Source: Yponomeuta sedellus (lineage: Eukaryota > Arthropoda > Insecta > Lepidoptera > Yponomeutidae). From it: DNA of 64,000 nt. The DNA is taken from contig OW203738.1 in NCBI GenBank assembly GCA_934045075.1, positions 4,083,487 to 4,147,486 of the forward strand. The letters are read 5' to 3'. Shown here in pieces: positions 57,891-64,000 of the stretch (position 1 is its first letter; each line of letters starts with the position of its first letter). Below the pieces are notes generated by a model. It ran no database searches. It saw only the letters and a program-made list of their open reading frames with translations, and was not told the DNA's origin. A program made the translations under genes and the position numbers.

Positions 57891-58196
57891 GTAACTTTTA
57901 ATTTGGAATTCAAGTCATGCGCCTTAGAGTCGTATACGAATTATTTCTTAGTGAATTATCAAATTGGCTTCTGATCCATACCCCAGGTCCAAACTCCCAA
58001 CGCAAAAACACGCATTAAATTGGTACTAATCACTAATCGCACTACAGATCGCAAGAACTGCTCAAAGAGCGGTTAGAAAACGCCAAGGCATGCCCATATA
58101 ACTTTATATTCAACCATCTGCTGAACGATTTGGATTTCTAAACCAAGAAAGAAAACACGAAGAAAATGGCTAAATTGCCTCGAAACTAGCTCTAAG

Positions 58197-58315
58197 ATGG
58201 TTTTAAACATAGCCTCCGCTTTCGAACCCAGTTTCTTTCGCGAAAGAGGACAGTTGGTCGAGTTTTTGTCGGCTCGTGATAATGACTGGAATGGAATGTT
58301 TATTGCCATCGCCAT
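58197..58315 (+). CDS. Candidate exon with GTGAGT donor
   Basis: Open from an ATG at 58197: MVLNIASAFEPSFFRERGQ, then EFLSARDNDWNGMFIAIA, ending at donor GTGAGT. The hydrophobic end could be the start of a membrane segment, and the outline vaguely recalls ABC transporter subfamily C, which is a guess. The upstream acceptor is unclear, and no partner exons are visible. Confidence 0.35.
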
Positions 58316-58467
58316 GTGAGTGTGATGGAGATGATGATTGCATTTCAATGAGACCTGTGGGTTAACTATTTACTGGCCAATTTGGTTCTGAGGTTGGTAC
58401 TGAATGGGTTATTAAGTTTCTACGGCAACTTATAGAACGAGTTATTAAAAAACGCAAAACATGTAAA

Positions 58468-58632
58468 GAGTTTAAAAACCTATTTAGAGGAAAAAAAATC
58501 CACCCATGCCGGGATTCGAACCCGCGACCTCTGGCTATCCATGCCAGCGCTCTTTCCAACTGAGCTAATGGGCGACTCACCGGCATCAGTGAAATTTCGA
58601 ACCTCTCTACAATATTCTCTGTATTACGTACT
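58468..58632 (-). repeat. Family A copy, reverse, truncated head
   Basis: CCTATTTAGAGG, B- and A-box complements intact (GATTCGAACCCGCG, CCAACTGAGCTAATGGGC), ends TCTGTATTACGTAC. Confidence 0.85.
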
Positions 58633-58659
58633 ATGAAAAGAGTTTCTTCAGTATACACT

Positions 58660-58920
58660 TTTGTAGCCTATACACGTCCTACTGCAGGGCACAGGCTTTC
58701 TCTCTGAGACAAAATATGGGTTTAATTACCACGCGTGCCCACCGCGAATTGGCAATTTCTAAGGCTGAGGTATTGGAGCACCAAACACACTCAGGTTTCC
58801 TCACAATGTTTTTCCTTCAGGGTTAGCGAGTGTTATTACTACTGTCACTTCACAAATGTGCATAACTTAGAAAACAAAGTCATAGGTACATACGCGCACT
58901 GGAAATTGACCTGATACGAT
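58660..58920 (+). repeat. Family D, longest copy
   Basis: TAGCCTATACACGTCCTACT, GGCACAGGCTTTCTCTC, TTAATTACCACGCGTGCCCA, GGTTTCCTCACAATGTTTTT and TACATACGCGCACTGG. A trailing SINE B-box-like part is lost. Confidence 0.65.
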
Positions 58921-59478
58921 ATTATGAGTATAAAAGTCAGGAGCGTCATATTTCATGACTTTTATCGCAATTAAGTATTTGATTCATTCCGGCAACTGAA
59001 CCGAGCAAATAGCATTGTAGTCCTCACATCGCACATAACTGACCTAGTTATTTACCAAGCTCAGTTCGATTTCCACCACTATCAGTTTGGCTGTAGGTAC
59101 TGAATGTAGCCAACAATACAATACGAGTTATTACTATGATGATAGACAATACTTTCCTGTTTAATCATAGCGCTCTTCAACGGCAAGTTTAACTTGTACA
59201 TGACGACCTGTATCTAGCATCTGACCATGCTGTATCCTAGTCTAGGAGTGAAGCCAAAACACCGACGAAGCCTGACCCTTAACGCGATTGATATACGTGC
59301 GAGTTTAGATCAAAATGGGACATCAACGGGTGTCACTCCGACTGTACAGTAATTGCATTGTGTATCTCAACTAGAGCATAGTAATACTACAGCGACGCAC
59401 TTTGAATTACGTTGGTGGTTCAGATTGTATCAGAGTAAGCATTGTGCTGGTTTCATTTAAGGTTTCAGTTCCAGATTT

Positions 59479-59494
59479 GAGAGAGAGAGAGAGA
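59479..59494. repeat. GA microsatellite
   Basis: Eight GA units. Confidence 0.9.
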
Positions 59495-59599
59495 CATTTA
59501 TTTGAAGCCACAAAGATACAATACAAGATCAATCAATTTTATCGACTTGAACGTGGAATTATAGACCAACTATGCTGTAACCATTGTATCAGCAGTATG

Positions 59600-59670
59600 A
59601 TCCTTTTGTATGTCCCCACTGCTGGGACACGGGTCTCTTCCTGCATCGCAGGAAGGTTAGGCCATACTCC
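59600..59670 (+). repeat. Family B start fragment
   Basis: TGTATGTCCCCACTGCTGGG to GGTTAGGCCATACTCC, cut there. Confidence 0.75.
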
Positions 59671-59865
59671 GTAAAGATTCCAATTGATTGATCAAAATCT
59701 GGAACTGCTTTCAGCTTCAGATTTAAGCCCATACTTTCTCTCTCAGAGCAGACCTGTTCTCTGCAGGGACGTTGATAGACTACGAAAAAAATGTAATATA
59801 GAGCAGTAGTGTCTCTTTGCGTTCTGGCGACAATCCAGCTAGGCGTACCTACTGACAATCCAGCT

Positions 59866-60008
59866 AGTCGCCCATTAGCTCAGTTGGAAGAGCGCTGGCA
59901 CGGTTAGCCAGAGGTCGCGGGTTCGAGCCCCGGCATGGGTGGAATGTTTAGCCTCAAAATAGGTTTTTAAAATTGTTCGGGTTACACGGGTTAGTGCATT
60001 AAAAATAA
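59866..60008 (+). repeat. Family A copy without head
   Basis: Starts exactly at TCGCCCATTAGCTCAGTTGG and runs to GGGTTAGTGCATTAAAAATA; loop reads ACGGTTA. A 5' break at the tRNA-like start. Confidence 0.85.
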
Positions 60009-60949
60009 TTTCATCCAGCTAAGTCGTCTAACTGCGCTCCATAACATTAAAGGTAATTCAATCAGCCGACTTCGTCCACTGCTGGAAATAGCCCCGAGGC
60101 AGGCCACTTTTTTCTCATCCATTCGCTACCGGTTATCTGTCGTTCCAGCAATCCACTACTTCAAGTATGAAAGAGATACTTTAAATAATGTCTACTATGT
60201 ACTTAGGTACTAAAATGGAAGTAACAATTACCTTGTACACACTGCAGGCTATGAAAGATGTAAAGGACTGCTGTCACTCATGAATATCTGCAACAAAATA
60301 AAAGCCTAATTGAATAACTTCAATAAATGGTTCTTTAGAAAATTATGAGTGTGTCTTGCTCTCGACAACAGGGACCCAATGACGTTTGATGGCCAACGAA
60401 GGCGGTCTTTAAAGATGTTACTCTAGTATGTTGACTCCAGTTTTAAAAGTCGTTCAAGATTTGATGCGAATAATATACGAGTAGGTCTGGGCGCCCCGTA
60501 CATTGGTCGTTTAATAAGGACAACTCAGTGATTTCGAATTACTGTAGCCAAGCGAATTACTTTCCTCGAATTCGTACAAAAACGCCGCTTAAAAACCGTC
60601 GGTACGTGTCTCAAGAATTGCAAATGTAACTCGTGTTTTTATGCAACCACCGGTTACGTACGGTACCGTACATTCGCGGAATACGTAAACAACCGAAATA
60701 ACAAGCGTTCACTTAGCTTACTAATTAGCCAGGAAGGCGAGTCGTGAAATGGGCTGTTATGTATATTGCAAAGGTGTTTTACGACCCTGCTTTGTCCTCT
60801 TTTGCATTTAATATTAATATACTAAATATCCCCTTAACAAATGCACGAAATTGATATACACTGATCAGCTTAAAGCTCCAATGCCTGCCTTCCACTGTAG
60901 GCCACAGACCTTCTCTAAGTACGGGCTTAATTAACACGCGTGCGATTGC

Positions 60950-61272
60950 ATCCCTGTATGTCCCCACTGCTGGGGCACGGGTCTCTTCCTGCATTGCAAG
61001 AAGGTTAGGCCGTACTCCACCACGGGGGCCAAGTCCGGGTTGGTGGAGGGTGGTAAAACAGTGGCGTGCCTTACTGTCAGCAGTCATCAAGCCGCCTATA
61101 AGGCCTCTGACATGGCTTAACGACTGCCATTACATGACAGCCGGCACTAACGGCTTAACGTGCCTTTCGAAGCACGAAAGCGCTCGGAAAAATGCCACTG
61201 GCGGTATTCACGGGACCGTCACCCGTCCTGCACCTAACCACGCCTGTTGTTGCTTAACTCAAGTGATTAGCG
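60950..61272 (+). repeat. Family B, full copy
   Basis: CATCCCTGTATGTCCCCACT to TTGTTGCTTAACTCAAGTGA; the last 50 bases are missing. Confidence 0.82.
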
Positions 61273-61843
61273 GCTAGATATAGATTAATATAGCAACTAC
61301 CTATAGATTAACGGCTTGTTATTGTACCAGAAACCGGGGGTAAATGGTTCAAATTGTAAATTTCTACTTAAATAAAACAAGTTTATTTAGAATAGTATCT
61401 TCTTTATAATGTGTTTTTATCGAATCCCTAGCCTAGGTCTCGACTGACACCTTAACAAAACGTATGGAACGATTTGTTTTAAAATAATTCAAACTTGACT
61501 AGACTGCTGCGGCGGCCAGCTATTACAAAGAAGTATTGTTACAGTACATATCGTACCTTTCATGTTATAAAGTTATATTTACTTTTTTTCTTTCATTGTG
61601 TTTTTCCTACCTGACGTACTACGCGTAGGCTGTTTTGTTTTTGTACATTTACGAGTGTGTAAGCAAATAAATCATTTATCTATCTATCATTGTTTTGCTT
61701 CCATTTCTGGCATCGCATTGCCCGCGCGTAAATCGCATTTGAATCTCGTTTCCAAGTCATCGTGTGCGAAGTCTCTAAATACATCATTTCAAATATTTGC
61801 TCAGAAACATTGCTGAGTAACGTTTCCTTTTGACTAACCAGTA

Positions 61844-62188
61844 TTTTAAAAACCTATTTAGAGGCTAAAAATTCCACCCATGCCGGGATTCGAACCCGCG
61901 ACCTCTGGCTATCCGTGCTAGCGCTCTTACCAACTGAGCTAATGGACGACTCACCGGCATCAGTGAAATTTCGAACCTCTTTACAACATTCTCTGTATTA
62001 CGTACAGGCAGTGACGAAAGAGGTTCGAAATTTCACTGATGCCGGTGAGTCGCCCATTAGCTCAGTTGGTAAGAGCGCTGGCACGGATAGCCAGAGGTCG
62101 CGGGTTTGAATCCCGGCATGAGTGGAATTTTTAGCCTATAGATAGGTTTTTAAAGTTGTCCTTAGCACGGGTTAGTGCATTTAAAATA
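61844..62188. repeat. Family A head-to-head pair
   Basis: Reverse 61844-62016 meets forward 62018-62188 within the head at GGCAGTGACGAAAGAGGTTC. Both boxes are intact in both halves. Confidence 0.88.
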
Positions 62189-62392
62189 TTATGACTAACC
62201 AGTAACCACACAAAGCGTCCAATTTCGTATGCAAGCCAGCTCAAGTTACACAGTAAAGTTTATCACTTGACATGCACCGGGCTCGCCTTCCGTTGTGTGC
62301 GCGTGAGTTGTGTTGTATCGCGTTGAATGCAAACTGAAATTTCTGAGAAAGCGTGGAGACGTGCGTACAGTCTACAGCGGCTCGGCCTCTAT

Positions 62393-62570
62393 ATTTTAAA
62401 AACCTACTTAGAGGCTAAAAATTCCACCCATGCCGGGATTCGAATCCGCGACCTCTGGCTATCCGTGCTAGCGCTCTTCCCAACTGAGCTAATGGGCGAC
62501 TCACCGGCATCAGTGAAATTTCGAACCTCTTTACAACATTCTCTGTATTACGTACAGAGAATGTGCTCTG
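62393..62570 (-). repeat. Family A copy, reverse
   Basis: CCTACTTAGAGGCTAAAAAT to TACGTACAGAGAATGT; the head ends in a short inverted GTACAGAGAATGT. Confidence 0.82.
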
Positions 62571-63504
62571 TATTTTAGTTGCAAAGTCGCCCTTAAAGTA
62601 ACTGAATAAGGTGCACGTGACGTAGATGTGCTGACGACGGTATCTTACATTAGGTGACTTACAGAAATTATTTATAAATAAATAAATAAATTTAGTAAAC
62701 AAGATTCTACCCTTAAACTGTGACTTTTTAGTCTAAAACTGCCATATTTCCATAAATGAAGTAAACTGGAACACTCTTTTAGATAACACCCTGCGAATTT
62801 TATAAACATAGTCCATTAATTTGCGAGAAATTATACTACCCGATCAAGGAGGATATCGAATATTATTATTATTTTCTTTACTCCACAAAAGAGAGTCTTA
62901 TAAGGGTGGACTTAATGCTAGTGGCATTTTCTTCCAATCAATACGCAGGAAATACAGAAGAGGCAAATATTTAAGAAGGCGTGCAAAATATATAGTGATA
63001 CAAGTACTTTACCTAAATGTGTTATGAAAGAGGACAGATATTACAGAAATATACATATGATGCAACTAAATCCCTATATAGGTACAGCTGGAATGCCTAG
63101 AAATCCGGAATACCATCCGGAAATGGCGAGGATGGTATTAATCTGAACGATTTTTTACTGATTAAAAATACCGAAGCGGCGAAAAATTAACAGTTTTTGT
63201 TACGTACAGTTTATCCTACTCAGAAACAACAACGGGGTTCTATTGTTATTTTTAAGGTCAGGACTAAGGAGGTTAATGCCACAGGTGGTATGTCTAGTAT
63301 AGGACGGCGATCCAAATCTTTCGTTATCTAGATCGCTGCTACCACTTTCGGAGCGTTCAGTAAATCTTTGCTCTACGTAGAAGAATGTCCATAATTATTT
63401 GGTTTTTGGACACGTATAGTTCACACACAACATACATTCATACACATTCACATATACACAAACAGACACACGCACATTAATCGGCAATTAAATAATAACA
63501 TTTT

Positions 63505-63693
63505 TTTTTAAAACCTATTTAGAGGCTAAAAATTCCACCCATGCCGAGACTCGAACCCGCAAGCTCTAGCTAACCCGCTCTCCCAACTGGGTTCGAGTCC
63601 CGGCATGGGTGGAATTTTTAGCCTCTAAATAGGTTTTAAAAAATTGTTAAAATTGTTTAAATTACCCTTAGCACGGGTTAGTGCATTAAAAAG
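63505..63693. repeat. Family A fold-back, diverged
   Basis: Reverse CCTATTTAGAGGCTAAAAAT, CGAGACTCGAACCCGCAAGC, then CCCAACTGGGTTCGAGTCCC forward and tail. The A box is lost. Confidence 0.82.
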
Positions 63694-64000
63694 AATATAA
63701 TAAATAATAACAAACTAACCAACAAATATGTAAACTTTGAAACGCACAATATTTAAATCATTCATGTTTGAAAGTGTTCTGTATATTAAGTAAATAATAA
63801 CTAATTGGCAAAATACTAGTCCACCTGGTGGCAATTAGCTGAATTGATAATTGTACCAAGCCTTCAAGTGCTTTTAAAAGCCCTCAAGGCTTGTAATACA
63901 CTGCCTGTTTGTTTGTTTTGTATCCTAAGTAATAAACCTTACTTTACAATCTATCAAACATCGCCACTAAAAAGCATAAGAATGGAAAAACTTCGAAAAA
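63694..64000. other. No feature seen
   Basis: AT-rich to the window edge, with AGCCTTCAAGTGCTTTT and AAGCCCTCAAGGCTTGTAAT as a small local repeat. Confidence 0.5.

Overview
The window looks like a moth or butterfly (Lepidoptera) nuclear contig: AT-rich DNA with small exons flanked by GT/AG sites, and a very dense load of short repeats. These include RTE-type LINE 3' ends, tRNA-related SINEs, Helitron ends, Tc1/mariner, MULE-like and MITE elements. The lineage is inferred from the repeat types and not proved. There are no bacterial genes, operons or CRISPR arrays.

One host gene can be read in full. On the minus strand, nine coding exons from 34276 down to 10766 encode a 444-residue SH2D4A/SH2D4B-type SH2 adaptor. 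All splice phases agree, and the chain runs from an SH2D4-like N-terminus to a C-terminal SH2 domain and a stop. Intron 1 (about 16.3 kb) is packed with transposon debris. The last intron holds two, possibly three, decayed tandem copies of the FLVR-bearing SH2 exon.

A second gene lies on the plus strand. Five phase-consistent exons sit at 1958-5708, with a possible upstream exon at 498-751 that needs a frameshift. Two terminal exons at 40383-40424 and 40651-40800 have a stop and an AATAAA signal. If these belong together, the SH2D4 gene lies nested and antisense inside one intron of that gene. I do not recognise the protein. A few single coding-like exons (31434, 36996, 43793, 58197) remain unassigned.

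Repeats dominate the rest. 'Family A' is a tRNA-like repeat (A box, B box, anticodon-type loop ACGGATA) at about 20 loci, often as fold-backs, head-to-head pairs or head-to-tail pairs. One copy, at 24768-25100, carries a 121-base intron/exon fragment of the plus-strand gene. 'Family B' is a roughly 350-bp repeat that starts near TGTCCCCACTGCTGGGGC. 'Family C' is RTE LINE 3' ends. 'Family D' carries TTAATTACCACGCGTGCCC. 'Family E' is another tRNA-derived SINE. 'Family F' carries CGACGTTTCGGCACTTTTTC. 'Family H' ends in CATTT repeats. 'LINE-R' is the C-terminal part of a non-LTR retrotransposon.

By region: 0-6 kb is the plus-strand gene with LINE tails, a perfect 54-bp hairpin and a long-TIR Tc1/mariner relic. 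6-9 kb is nested TIR elements with a MULE-like transposase remnant. 9-10.7 kb is AT-rich with nothing clear. 10.7-34.3 kb is the SH2D4 gene. 27.8-29 kb is a complex inverted element. 34-48 kb is LINEs, MITEs, SINEs and the end of the plus-strand gene. 48-58 kb is a large nested inverted-repeat structure: outer arms about 1.1 kb, inner arms about 1.3 kb, plus a third direct copy. 58-64 kb is scattered SINEs and one exon candidate.
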